A stretch of 6,431 bases of DNA from an uncultured Ruminococcus sp. (GTDB lineage Bacteria; Bacillota; Clostridia; Oscillospirales; Acutalibacteraceae), in assembly GCA_902772755.1 (NCBI GenBank), contig CACYCD010000240.1, forward strand, positions 1 to 6,431, read 5' to 3'. This document shows, in pieces, positions 1 to 5,760 of this stretch (positions within the stretch are counted from its first letter, which is position 1; each line of letters starts with the position of its first letter). The position numbers and the translations under genes were made by a program. A model generated the notes under the pieces. That model was given only the letters and a program-made list of their open reading frames with translations, did not search any database and was not told where the DNA came from.

Positions 1-1
1 A

Positions 2-187
2 TCGACTGTTGTTGATTTCAGCGTGTATGACTATCTCAGCAGTAAAAACGGCGTGAGAATTGATAACGATGAAGCGGAGCTGTACCGCGATATTGCGGAT
101 CAGTGCACCACCGACACCCTCGCCTATGTTACCTCCATCTTAAAGCCCTACGGTCTCAGTCTTGCGGATATCGGTTTTGTCAAATAC
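2..187 (+). repeat. Protein repeat unit A (C-terminal part only)
   Basis: This is the end of the first visible repeat unit. Its DFSVYDY motif matches unit C almost exactly. At DNA level, bases 14-35 and 1283-1304 are identical at 20 of 22 positions. It ends in LSLADIGFVKY, which corresponds to LGIAGLGFEKY in unit B and TSLSDLGFENY in unit C. Confidence 0.75.
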
Positions 188-1459
188 GATGGTGCTACCG
201 ATAAGCCTGTAACTAAGGATTTTAATCAGCAGTTCAATGATATTGCAAGCTGTATTACCCAGTCGGGCGAAGAGGTCGGACGTATAAACGACCAGTACCG
301 CTTTGATGTGCTGAACTGTATCAAGCCCGAGGATCTGGAGTTCAGCGGCAGCACAAAATATCTCAGAAAAATGGACTATGAACCGTCCGATGAAAACACA
401 TTATATATAGTATACGGTTTATTCTATGTCAAGGGTGAAAACGCACAGGACGATATGCTGATCTCGGCATCAATGCACGTCAACAAGGACGGCTCACAAA
501 AAGGTGCGTTCGTCACGATATCCAGGGATAATCCCGATTACTTTGACGTTTGGGGCTACTGTGACCTTGACGGTGACAACAAGGCTGATATTGATATGAT
601 CGGCGAGATAGAGCCTAAGACCCTCACCAAGGCAGCCGAAATAGAGTTTCTGATAACCGATTACCGCACCGATGAGGACGGAACGGAGCTTTCGGAAGCA
701 GATGCAGTACCCTATATTGAAATGGCAGTGCAGTGTACCGACGGTGCATTGCAGAATGCAGAAGCAGTCCTGAAGCCCTACAGCCTCGGTATTGCCGGTC
801 TGGGTTTTGAAAAATACACGATTTCCGCCGACACTCCCGGCAAAGACGACCCCGGCGAGGATGACCCCGGCAAGGAAGATCCCGGAAAAGAAGATCCTGC
901 AAAGGAAGACCCCGAAAAAACTCCCGAAGAAAAGTTCAGACAGAGCTTTGATGATTTGGTGAAGAAGATAGACCAAAACGGCTTTATGGTGCAGAACGAT
1001 GATACAAAATATCTCGGTCGTGTGGTAGACAGTCCCACGGACGGCACTCTGAGTTATATCCTGTACGGCATCTATTATGAGGCGGAGCAGGAGGATATAA
1101 AGCTGATGACCGAATACAACTCCAAAAACGGCGACCGCAAGACCGTCTATATCACCATAAACCGTGATGACCCCTCAGAGTGTGAGACGGAGGTATATAT
1201 TGACCTCGGCGGAGATGAAGCCTTTGAGTACGCTATGTTCAGCACTATCGAGTCAAAGAGCTTTACCAAATCTACAATTTTGGATTTCAGCGTTTATGAT
1301 TATCAAAAGGACGAAGAGGGTACACTGCTTTCCTCGGAGGAAGCGTCCACCTACAGCACTATTGCCACACTCAGCATAGCCGACACCCTCGGCACACTCC
1401 AGGAGGTACTGATACAGAACGGCACAAGCCTCTCCGACTTGGGATTTGAAAATTATTAA
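2..1459 (+). CDS. Repeat-containing protein of unknown function, 5'-truncated by the window edge
   Basis: The reading frame is open to the left edge, so the true start lies upstream. The GTG at 23 is an internal valine, because the codons before it (STVVDFS) continue a repeat unit. I do not recognise the family. The visible part is built of diverged units. Unit A is a tail only (2-187), unit B is complete (221-817) and unit C is shorter (935-1456). Each unit ends with a hydrophobic strand ending in DY, an acidic stretch, a helix and a G(L/I)GFE/VKY-like ending. Units B and C share TKYL, (I/L)YG(L/I)(F/Y)Y, (V/I)TI(S/N)RD and a short Thr-Lys motif. Unit B holds a Ca2+-loop-like DLDGDNKAD, which is degraded in unit C. 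An acidic linker of five-residue repeats (836-925) joins B and C. The visible part has no membrane span or anchor. Acidic composition and the linker suggest an extracytoplasmic or surface protein, but its N-terminus is not seen. Function is unknown. Confidence 0.85.
   Translation, partial: STVVDFSVYDYLSSKNGVRIDNDEAELYRDIADQCTTDTLAYVTSILKPYGLSLADIGFVKYDGATDKPVTKDFNQQFNDIASCITQSGEEVGRINDQYRFDVLNCIKPEDLEFSGSTKYLRKMDYEPSDENTLYIVYGLFYVKGENAQDDMLISASMHVNKDGSQKGAFVTISRDNPDYFDVWGYCDLDGDNKADIDMIGEIEPKTLTKAAEIEFLITDYRTDEDGTELSEADAVPYIEMAVQCTDGALQNAEAVLKPYSLGIAGLGFEKYTISADTPGKDDPGEDDPGKEDPGKEDPAKEDPEKTPEEKFRQSFDDLVKKIDQNGFMVQNDDTKYLGRVVDSPTDGTLSYILYGIYYEAEQEDIKLMTEYNSKNGDRKTVYITINRDDPSECETEVYIDLGGDEAFEYAMFSTIESKSFTKSTILDFSVYDYQKDEEGTLLSSEEASTYSTIATLSIADTLGTLQEVLIQNGTSLSDLGFENY
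221..817 (+). repeat. Protein repeat unit B (complete, about 199 residues)
   Basis: Aligned by eye to unit C through FNQQFNDI / FRQSFDDL, TKYL, YIVYGLFY / YILYGIYY, VTISRD / ITINRD, LTKAAEIEF / FTKSTILDF and LGFEKY / LGFENY. It carries about 25 extra residues near its start that unit C lacks. It also contains the acidic loop DLDGDNKAD. Confidence 0.75.
836..925 (+). repeat. Acidic pentapeptide tandem-repeat linker (six units)
   Basis: Six consecutive 15-base units encode PGKDD, PGEDD, PGKED, PGKED, PAKED and PEKTP, with the last unit decayed. The tract lies exactly between repeat units B and C and keeps the reading frame. It should form an extended, highly charged spacer. Tandem 15-base units like these can gain or lose copies without frameshifting. 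Confidence 0.85.
935..1456 (+). repeat. Protein repeat unit C (C-terminal, about 174 residues)
   Basis: This is the last copy of the unit and ends at the stop codon. It matches unit B along most of its length. The segment aligned with the DLDGDNKAD loop of unit B has become DLGGDEAFE, so a metal-binding role there is unlikely. Confidence 0.75.
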
Positions 1460-1470
1460 GCGTTTTCGCA

Positions 1471-1505
1471 AAAACCGACTGAATTATTTCGGTCGGTTTT
1501 GTTGA
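1471..1505 (+). terminator. Rho-independent terminator of the repeat-protein gene
   Basis: AAAACCGAC (1471-1479) pairs with GTCGGTTTT (1492-1500). The stem continues inward through a T-G wobble and GAA/TTC to a TTAT loop, giving about 13 pairs. The 3' arm ends in a T-rich stretch. It starts 11 bases after the TAA stop at 1457-1459. Confidence 0.85.
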
Positions 1506-1515
1506 TTTACATATA

Positions 1516-1544
1516 TTGAAAAATGTCTGTAAAAGTAGTATAAT
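1516..1544 (+). promoter_or_regulatory. Sigma-A-type promoter for the ComEC-like hydrolase gene
   Basis: TTGAAA at 1516-1521 and a perfect TATAAT at 1539-1544 are separated by 17 bases. It lies just after the upstream terminator and just before the next gene. Transcription should start near 1551, only a few bases ahead of the ATG at 1555, so either the message is nearly leaderless or translation begins further in. Confidence 0.75.
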
Positions 1545-1554
1545 ATAGGTTATT

Positions 1555-2679
1555 ATGAAAGATAAGTTGATGATTCGTCTTGGAAAATCCGCCGTCTGCT
1601 TTGTTTTTGCTTTGACGGTGATGATGTCGTGTTCCTCCTGTGAGGGGCTTGATGATTTTTTGGAGATCGACAGTGACACTGCCTCCCAAACGCAAGCCGA
1701 CAGCAAACAGATAAATACCTCCGTAAATTCGGACAAAGATACCCTTACCGTAAGCTATATAGATGTGGGTCAGGGCGACAGCATACTCCTGCAGTGTGGC
1801 AGTGACGCTATGCTCATTGATGCCGGCGAAAATGACAAGGGAAATGTAGTTGTGGGCTACCTTAGCTCACACGGCATCAAAAAGCTGAAATATGCCGTAG
1901 GCACCCACCCTCATTCCGATCATATCGGCGGTATGGATACCGTGATGGACAGTATCAAAACACAGACTTTTATCTGCCCCGAAACCACCTATCAGACAGC
2001 AACGTGGAAATCTGTCCTAAAATCGGCAGAAAATACAGGTGCAAAGACGGTTTTTGCCGTCCCCGATCGTCACTATAAGCTGGGCAAAGCGGATTGTGTG
2101 ATATATGCACCTCAGCCCGACAGCATATACAGCTCCGCAAATAACTACTCCGTGGTTATGAAGGTGACCTACGGCAAGCGTTCGTTCCTCTTTACCGGCG
2201 ATGCGGAAAAGATCTCGGAGGACGAGATGCTCTCACACGGATATGACCTCAGTGCCGATGTTCTCAAGGTGGGGCATCACGGCAGTGTCAGCAGTACTTC
2301 AGAAAAGTTCTTTAAAGCTGTTGATCCGCAATATGCCGTCATCTCCTGCGGTGTGGGCAACGAGTACGGACACCCCCACAGGGAAACGCTGACAGCGTTA
2401 AAAAAAGCAGGAGTTGAGACCCTCAGAACCGATAAGCTCGGCAATATAGTTATGACTACCGATGGCAAGGGTATTGAGGTGAAAACCGATAAAAACGCCT
2501 ATACTCAGGCTGATAACAGTGCTGAATATAGGTATATAGGCAATAAAAATTCGTATAAATTCCACAAAAATGATTGCTCCTCGGTCAAAACAATAAGCTC
2601 TGATAATCGGGTTTATTTTATAGACAGAAAATCTGCCGTAAAGCAAGGCTACAAGCCCTGCGGCAGTTGTAAGCCATAA
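1555..2679 (+). CDS. ComEC/Rec2-like metallo-beta-lactamase-fold hydrolase, probable lipoprotein, with Ada-like zinc-binding tail
   Basis: The N-terminus has basic residues, a hydrophobic stretch (about 12-24) and cysteines at 26 and 29, which fits a lipoprotein signal with an imperfect lipobox. The metallo-beta-lactamase domain (about 64-310) opens with VSYIDVGQGDS. It carries the metal motif THPHSDHIGG (117-126), FTGDAE with D216, GHHGS with H241/H242, and YGHPH (271-275). This is the pattern of the hydrolase domain of the DNA-uptake channel ComEC, but the membrane channel domains are absent. The tail (about 327-374) has H337-x3-C341 and C369-x2-C372 ending in PCGSCKP, typical of Ada-like metal-binding domains. 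I infer a secreted, membrane-tethered phosphodiesterase or nuclease; the substrate is unknown. The ATG at 1555 has only a weak AGG five bases upstream. The ATG at 1570 is a plausible alternative that keeps the signal sequence. The methyltransferase gene follows after 29 bases. Confidence 0.88.
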   Translation: MKDKLMIRLGKSAVCFVFALTVMMSCSSCEGLDDFLEIDSDTASQTQADSKQINTSVNSDKDTLTVSYIDVGQGDSILLQCGSDAMLIDAGENDKGNVVVGYLSSHGIKKLKYAVGTHPHSDHIGGMDTVMDSIKTQTFICPETTYQTATWKSVLKSAENTGAKTVFAVPDRHYKLGKADCVIYAPQPDSIYSSANNYSVVMKVTYGKRSFLFTGDAEKISEDEMLSHGYDLSADVLKVGHHGSVSSTSEKFFKAVDPQYAVISCGVGNEYGHPHRETLTALKKAGVETLRTDKLGNIVMTTDGKGIEVKTDKNAYTQADNSAEYRYIGNKNSYKFHKNDCSSVKTISSDNRVYFIDRKSAVKQGYKPCGSCKP

Positions 2680-2697
2680 GCAGTTTTTGTATTTTTT

Positions 2698-2702
2698 GGG
2701 GG
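2698..2702 (+). promoter_or_regulatory. Unusual GGGGG ribosome-binding site of the methyltransferase gene
   Basis: Five Gs lie six bases before the ATG at 2709. They can pair with the CCUCC of 16S rRNA using one G-U wobble. This supports the ATG at 2709 as the start. No promoter or convincing hairpin is seen between the preceding stop (2677-2679) and this site, so the two genes are probably cotranscribed. Confidence 0.55.
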
Positions 2703-2708
2703 TTAATT

Positions 2709-3767
2709 ATGATAGAAGAATTGCTAAAGGAAACATCAGTTTGGGAAACGCTTGCACAAACAAACAAACCGCTCATACTCTACGGTATGGGCAACGGTGC
2801 CGACAAGGTGCTGGACAGGTTCAGACCGCTGCATATAGTTGTCAAGGAGGTTATGGCATCGGACGAGTTTGTCAGGGGTCAGTGCTTTCACGGCTATAAG
2901 GTAAAAACGCTGTCCGAAATTGAAGAGCAGTACGATGATTTTATCATTTTGCCTGCATTTGGTTCGGGCAGAGCCGAGGTGATAGATCTGATAAGCTCCA
3001 TTGCCGGCAGGCACAAGATACTGGTGCCTAACACTCCCGTTGCGGGCGAGTGCATATTTGACAGAAGTTATCTTACAAAAAACGGTGCAGAGATCGAACA
3101 GGCTTATCAGCTTATGGAAGATGAGCAATCTAAAAAAGTATTCAGATGTATGTGCTGGTTCCAGTTTACAGGCGAGCTGAAATATCTGTTTGAAATGGAA
3201 AGCGAAAAAGATGAGGCTTATGCCCTGCTTTCACTCGGCAAAGACGAGAATTATCTTGATTTGGGAGCCTACCGAGGCGACACGATAGACGAGTTCTTGA
3301 AGTACACCAACGGCAAATACCACTCAATAACCGCACTTGAACCCGACAAAAAGACCTATCGCAAGCTGTGCGAAGCAAAGGGCGATCTGCCCTGCACAGA
3401 GCTGATAAACAAGGGTATTTGGAGATATGAAACTCAGATAGGTATGACCCAGGGCAGGGGCATGGGAAGTGCCGTTGACCTGAAATGCTCGGAGTGTGTC
3501 CCCGTGACCGATATAGACTGTTTGGCAGAAAATACCAAATTTACCTATATCAAAATGGACGTGGAGGGAGTAGAGTATATCGCACTCTGCGGTGGAGAAA
3601 AGCTCATCAGGCAGTACAAGCCAAAGCTGAACATAGCCTGCTATCACCGCTGTGCCGACATCTACCGCCTGCCGTTTGTCATCAAAGAAATGAATCCCGA
3701 TTACAAAATATATATGCGTCACCATCCCTACATTCCCTGCTGGGACACAAATCTGTACTGTGTGTGA
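2709..3767 (+). CDS. FkbM-family SAM-dependent methyltransferase with N-terminal Rossmann-like domain
   Basis: Predicted O-methyltransferase using S-adenosylmethionine. The N-terminal part (about 18-110) has PLILYGMGNGADKVL, a glycine-rich nucleotide-binding-like strand-turn-helix, and then a SDEFVRGQ..HGYKV segment. The FkbM core runs from about 180 to 352. It contains motif I YLDLGAYRGDT (182-192), the acidic ALEPD (209-213), DID (268-270), the family signature IKMDVEGVEYIAL (281-293), and the closing YKIYMRHHPY and TNLYCV segments. Its 352 residues suit the two-domain form of the family. FkbM enzymes commonly methylate sugars or polyketide-type products, but no glycan or secondary-metabolite genes are visible here, so the substrate cannot be named. 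It is probably translated from the same transcript as the hydrolase upstream. It ends three bases before a shared bidirectional terminator. Confidence 0.88.
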   Translation: MIEELLKETSVWETLAQTNKPLILYGMGNGADKVLDRFRPLHIVVKEVMASDEFVRGQCFHGYKVKTLSEIEEQYDDFIILPAFGSGRAEVIDLISSIAGRHKILVPNTPVAGECIFDRSYLTKNGAEIEQAYQLMEDEQSKKVFRCMCWFQFTGELKYLFEMESEKDEAYALLSLGKDENYLDLGAYRGDTIDEFLKYTNGKYHSITALEPDKKTYRKLCEAKGDLPCTELINKGIWRYETQIGMTQGRGMGSAVDLKCSECVPVTDIDCLAENTKFTYIKMDVEGVEYIALCGGEKLIRQYKPKLNIACYHRCADIYRLPFVIKEMNPDYKIYMRHHPYIPCWDTNLYCV

Positions 3768-3770
3768 TGA

Positions 3771-3801
3771 AAAAGCCGTTCCCTGTGTGAGAACGGCTTT
3801 T
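3771..3801. terminator. Bidirectional intrinsic terminator between convergent genes
   Basis: A perfect 11-bp stem, AAAAGCCGTTC (3771-3781) against GAACGGCTTTT (3791-3801), encloses a 9-base loop. Read on the plus strand it ends in TTTT; read on the minus strand it ends in TTTTT. It starts three bases after the methyltransferase stop (3765-3767) and lies three bases beyond the stop of the minus-strand gene (3805-3807), so it serves both. Confidence 0.92.
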
Positions 3802-3804
3802 GAA

Positions 3805-5115
3805 CTATTTGCTGTAAATTGTATCTCCGTTGATTATTACGGTTTTGATGTTGTCAAGGTTAATGACATTTTTTTTTTTTTTTTGGTGCATACCGCTGAA
3901 GGTATGGTAGTTGAGGTTTTCGGTATGGTGATAAATTCCGTCCTCGTCCGTGCGTCGTTCTCCGCCCTCATAGGGTACGATGTAGTATACTGTGCCGTCG
4001 TTCAAAATTACCTTTGATTTGCCGTCTGTAAAGGAGGGTATCTGAAAACAGCCGAGATCCTCGTTTTTTGGCGTAGATTCGCACTCACCTTTTAGATATA
4101 TTCCCAGGGGAGAGATGACTGCTTTGGTGTTTTCTGCAAATTCACGAACCACATTGGGAGCGGTTTCGGAGTTGATCTCGACCTCGGGAAGCTTGCCTGT
4201 GTCGTAGTTCACATCATAGCTGATGGTGAATTTCATATCAAAGCTCTTCAGTTCCGATTCGCAGTATACATATTTTCCGTCCAGCGTCTGCCACATACAC
4301 TTTTTGGGAGAAACTCCTGCATCTCTGCACATTTGGTCAAGCTGTTCCTCGGTATAGTAAAGTCCTTGAAGTGTGCCGTCAACGCTCCGGCTGAGGTCGT
4401 AGTCATCCTGATTGTTTGAAATATCGGGACCCTCTGTAATGATCTTGCCGATTCTGTAAGAACTGAAAGCCTCACTTTTAAAGGTCATTCTGCCACCCTG
4501 AAGCTCACCGTTAAGACCCTTGCCGCCCATAGAGAAAATTTCTATCGTGAGTGTTTTGCAGTCATCGGAAATACGGTATTTCCAACCGGAGAAAACACCG
4601 GTATTATCTTCATCGCTGTTCAGCTTGTAGGTTGCATTGCTGCGGTTCTCTATCCAGTTGGGAGAATAGTTAAATCTCTTGTCAATTACCTCACTGCCAT
4701 CTTTTTTGGTCACCTCAATGCATGAATAAAATCTCTGACAGTCTCCGGTGATTCCCAGAAGCTTGATATCAAGTGACTTGTCCTCGCAGGCGATCTCAAC
4801 ATTTTCGCCTTCAAAAAGTCCAAGGCTGTTGAGGTCACTGCCGGTATTGAAAAACTGTCCGAAAATGCTCTGTATGCTACCCTTCGCTACGACACCTACT
4901 GTGCCTGCTGCAAGAATTACTGCTGCTGCAAGAAGGATAAAAAGCTTTTTGCCGAACTTCTTTTTTGTGGGGGCTGTATCGGCAGAGTTGTTGTGTATAC
5001 GCATAAGTACTTCTCCTTTGATTTTGTCAACGTCAATGTCGGTGTTGGGGGTTAGCTCTATATTCATCATTTCATCGTCAAGCTCAGTGAAGGCGTTCTT
5101 GAATGTTGTTTTCAT
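3805..5115 (-). CDS. Single-pass membrane anti-sigma-factor-like protein (DUF4179-like) with large extracytoplasmic domain
   Basis: A probable membrane-bound regulator of the sigma factor encoded just upstream. The first 50 or so residues are hydrophilic and presumably cytoplasmic, where they could hold the sigma factor. A basic KKKFGKK precedes a hydrophobic span (about 58-77), giving an N-in, C-out topology. The remaining 360 or so residues form a beta-rich outer domain with nine cysteines (110, 126, 132, 186, 263, 273, 285, 345, 356). The final strand, INLDNIKTVIINGDTIY, resembles the ending of DUF4179-type proteins. That family call comes from architecture and context, with no search done. 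The start ATG (5115-5113) has AAAGGAG nine bases upstream and overlaps the sigma stop as ATGA, implying translational coupling. The gene carries a 16-A run encoding Q-KKKK-N (411-416), where slippage or an indel would replace the last 21 residues. Confidence 0.8.
   Translation of the reverse strand: MKTTFKNAFTELDDEMMNIELTPNTDIDVDKIKGEVLMRIHNNSADTAPTKKKFGKKLFILLAAAVILAAGTVGVVAKGSIQSIFGQFFNTGSDLNSLGLFEGENVEIACEDKSLDIKLLGITGDCQRFYSCIEVTKKDGSEVIDKRFNYSPNWIENRSNATYKLNSDEDNTGVFSGWKYRISDDCKTLTIEIFSMGGKGLNGELQGGRMTFKSEAFSSYRIGKIITEGPDISNNQDDYDLSRSVDGTLQGLYYTEEQLDQMCRDAGVSPKKCMWQTLDGKYVYCESELKSFDMKFTISYDVNYDTGKLPEVEINSETAPNVVREFAENTKAVISPLGIYLKGECESTPKNEDLGCFQIPSFTDGKSKVILNDGTVYYIVPYEGGERRTDEDGIYHHTENLNYHTFSGMHQKKKKNVINLDNIKTVIINGDTIYSK
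3869..3884 (-). repeat. Homopolymer of 16 adenines (sense strand) inside the anti-sigma-like gene
   Basis: Sixteen consecutive T on the plus strand read as A16 in the gene, from CAA through four AAA codons to AAT. With 15 A the frame would run on as MSLTLTTSKP and stop. With 17 A it would give CH and stop. Either change removes the normal 21-residue ending. It is much the longest mononucleotide run in the window. Confidence 0.95.
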
Positions 5116-5654
5116 ATTGAGTAACTCCTTTCGATCAATTTTTGTTTGATTTTTTCTCTTGTCCGTCGAAGCTTGGATTTTACGGTTTCGAGGTTGATCT
5201 TCATTTCACGTGCGATCTGTGAGACGGTCTGGTCGTAGTAGTAGTGCCTTATCAGTATGTCACGGTCGGGACGGTCTATCTCACTGATGATATTACGCAG
5301 TTCGTGGTGGATATCCTTTTGTTCGGTGCTGTCCTCAATTGAAAAATCATCCTCGGGGTCGTAATCATCAATGTTGAGCAAGGGCTTGTGCTTCAATGCC
5401 GCTGTCTTATTAAGTGCTTTGGTTCGTGCGATCGTGCAGATATAGCCCTTGAGCTTACCGTCCTGCACTTTTTCTGCATTGTTCCAGAGCGTAACAAATA
5501 CATCTGCAACGGTCTCTTCAATATCCTCTTTGCTGAGGCTTCCTTTTGTGACGTTGTTTATCACATAAGCCACAAGATGTGAGTATTGTTCAATGATCGC
5601 TGCCAGTGCCTGCTCATCATGTTGCTTCAGCTTTTTCACAAGCCTGTCTTTCAT
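5112..5654 (-). CDS. Sigma-70 family (ECF-like) RNA polymerase sigma factor
   Basis: A 180-residue alternative sigma factor. Region 2 (about 15-85) includes the helix DIEETVADVFVTLWNNAEKV and KLKGYICTIARTKALNK, which match core-binding and -10 recognition segments. An acidic linker (DYDPEDDFSIEDSTEQ, about 97-112) follows. Region 4 (about 118-173) holds RPDRDILIRHYYYDQTVSQIAREM and the DNA-recognition helix LETVKSKLRRTREKIKQKL. The length and the two-region layout are those of ECF-type factors. The frame stays open up to an ATG at 5756, but I chose the ATG at 5654-5652 because AAAGGGG lies just before it, the family normally starts here, and the extra 34 residues span the promoter. The TGA stop overlaps the next ATG (ATGA), tying it to the membrane protein that probably restrains it. 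The target promoters are unknown. Confidence 0.92.
   Translation of the reverse strand: MKDRLVKKLKQHDEQALAAIIEQYSHLVAYVINNVTKGSLSKEDIEETVADVFVTLWNNAEKVQDGKLKGYICTIARTKALNKTAALKHKPLLNIDDYDPEDDFSIEDSTEQKDIHHELRNIISEIDRPDRDILIRHYYYDQTVSQIAREMKINLETVKSKLRRTREKIKQKLIERSYSI
5125..5131 (-). promoter_or_regulatory. AAAGGAG ribosome-binding site of the anti-sigma-like gene, inside the sigma gene
   Basis: A strong AAAGGAG lies nine bases before the ATG at 5115, within the last codons of the sigma gene. Together with the ATGA stop/start overlap this allows both coupled and independent initiation, which would help keep the two proteins in balance. Confidence 0.85.
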
Positions 5655-5662
5655 TGGTTTCA

Positions 5663-5669
5663 CCCCTTT
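5663..5669 (-). promoter_or_regulatory. AAAGGGG ribosome-binding site deciding the sigma factor start
   Basis: AAAGGGG followed by TGAAACCA precedes the ATG at 5654. The longer alternative start at 5756 has no comparable site and lies upstream of the likely transcription start. Confidence 0.8.
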
Positions 5670-5694
5670 ATGTTCGTTTGAAGTACTTCTATAT

Positions 5695-5703
5695 ATTATA
5701 ACA
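5695..5703 (-). promoter_or_regulatory. Extended -10 promoter of the sigma/anti-sigma operon
   Basis: Read on the minus strand the sequence is TGTTATAAT, a perfect TATAAT with the TGn extension. No good TTGACA-like -35 is present at 16-18 bases; TTGCAC is 21 bases away. Transcription would start near 5688, leaving a leader of about 34 bases. The site resembles a housekeeping promoter more than an ECF-type autoregulated one. Confidence 0.65.
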
Positions 5704-5717
5704 GCCATAAAAGCTGT
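5701..5717. promoter_or_regulatory. Short inverted repeat next to the sigma operon promoter (possible operator)
   Basis: ACAGC and GCTGT are exact inverted 5-base arms around a 7-base spacer. The element overlaps the TGn extension and covers the region just upstream of the -10. Its position would suit a repressor or activator site, but arms this short could arise by chance. Confidence 0.3.
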
Positions 5718-5760
5718 TTGGGTGCAAATTCGGAAAAATATTTTTTGAAAATGCAAAGTT

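Noticed and set aside
836..925. Tandem repeats considered as a CRISPR-like or regulatory array
   Set aside because: The units are contiguous 15-mers without spacers and lie in frame inside a coding region.
494..976. Minus-strand open frame with hydrophobic stretches opposite the repeat protein
   Set aside because: Its composition is the antisense image of the acidic, repeat-rich plus-strand gene. It has no recognisable domain, and the plus frame is supported by internal homology and a terminator.
2640..2697. Possible terminator between the hydrolase and methyltransferase genes
   Set aside because: T-rich runs are present, but the best pairing (CTGC/GCAG) is only four bases with a long loop, too weak to call.
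3869..3884. T16 run considered as a plus-strand terminator
   Set aside because: No GC-rich hairpin precedes it, and a complete terminator already exists at 3771-3801. In the sense direction it is coding sequence.
4748..5149. Plus-strand open frame of 133 codons, serine-rich
   Set aside because: Antisense shadow of the 5' end of the anti-sigma-like gene, whose start, ribosome site and coupling to the sigma gene are clear.
5655..5756. N-terminal extension of the sigma factor to an ATG at 5756
   Set aside because: The extension does not look like sigma factor sequence, covers the extended -10 promoter and lacks a ribosome site; AAAGGGG marks the start at 5654.
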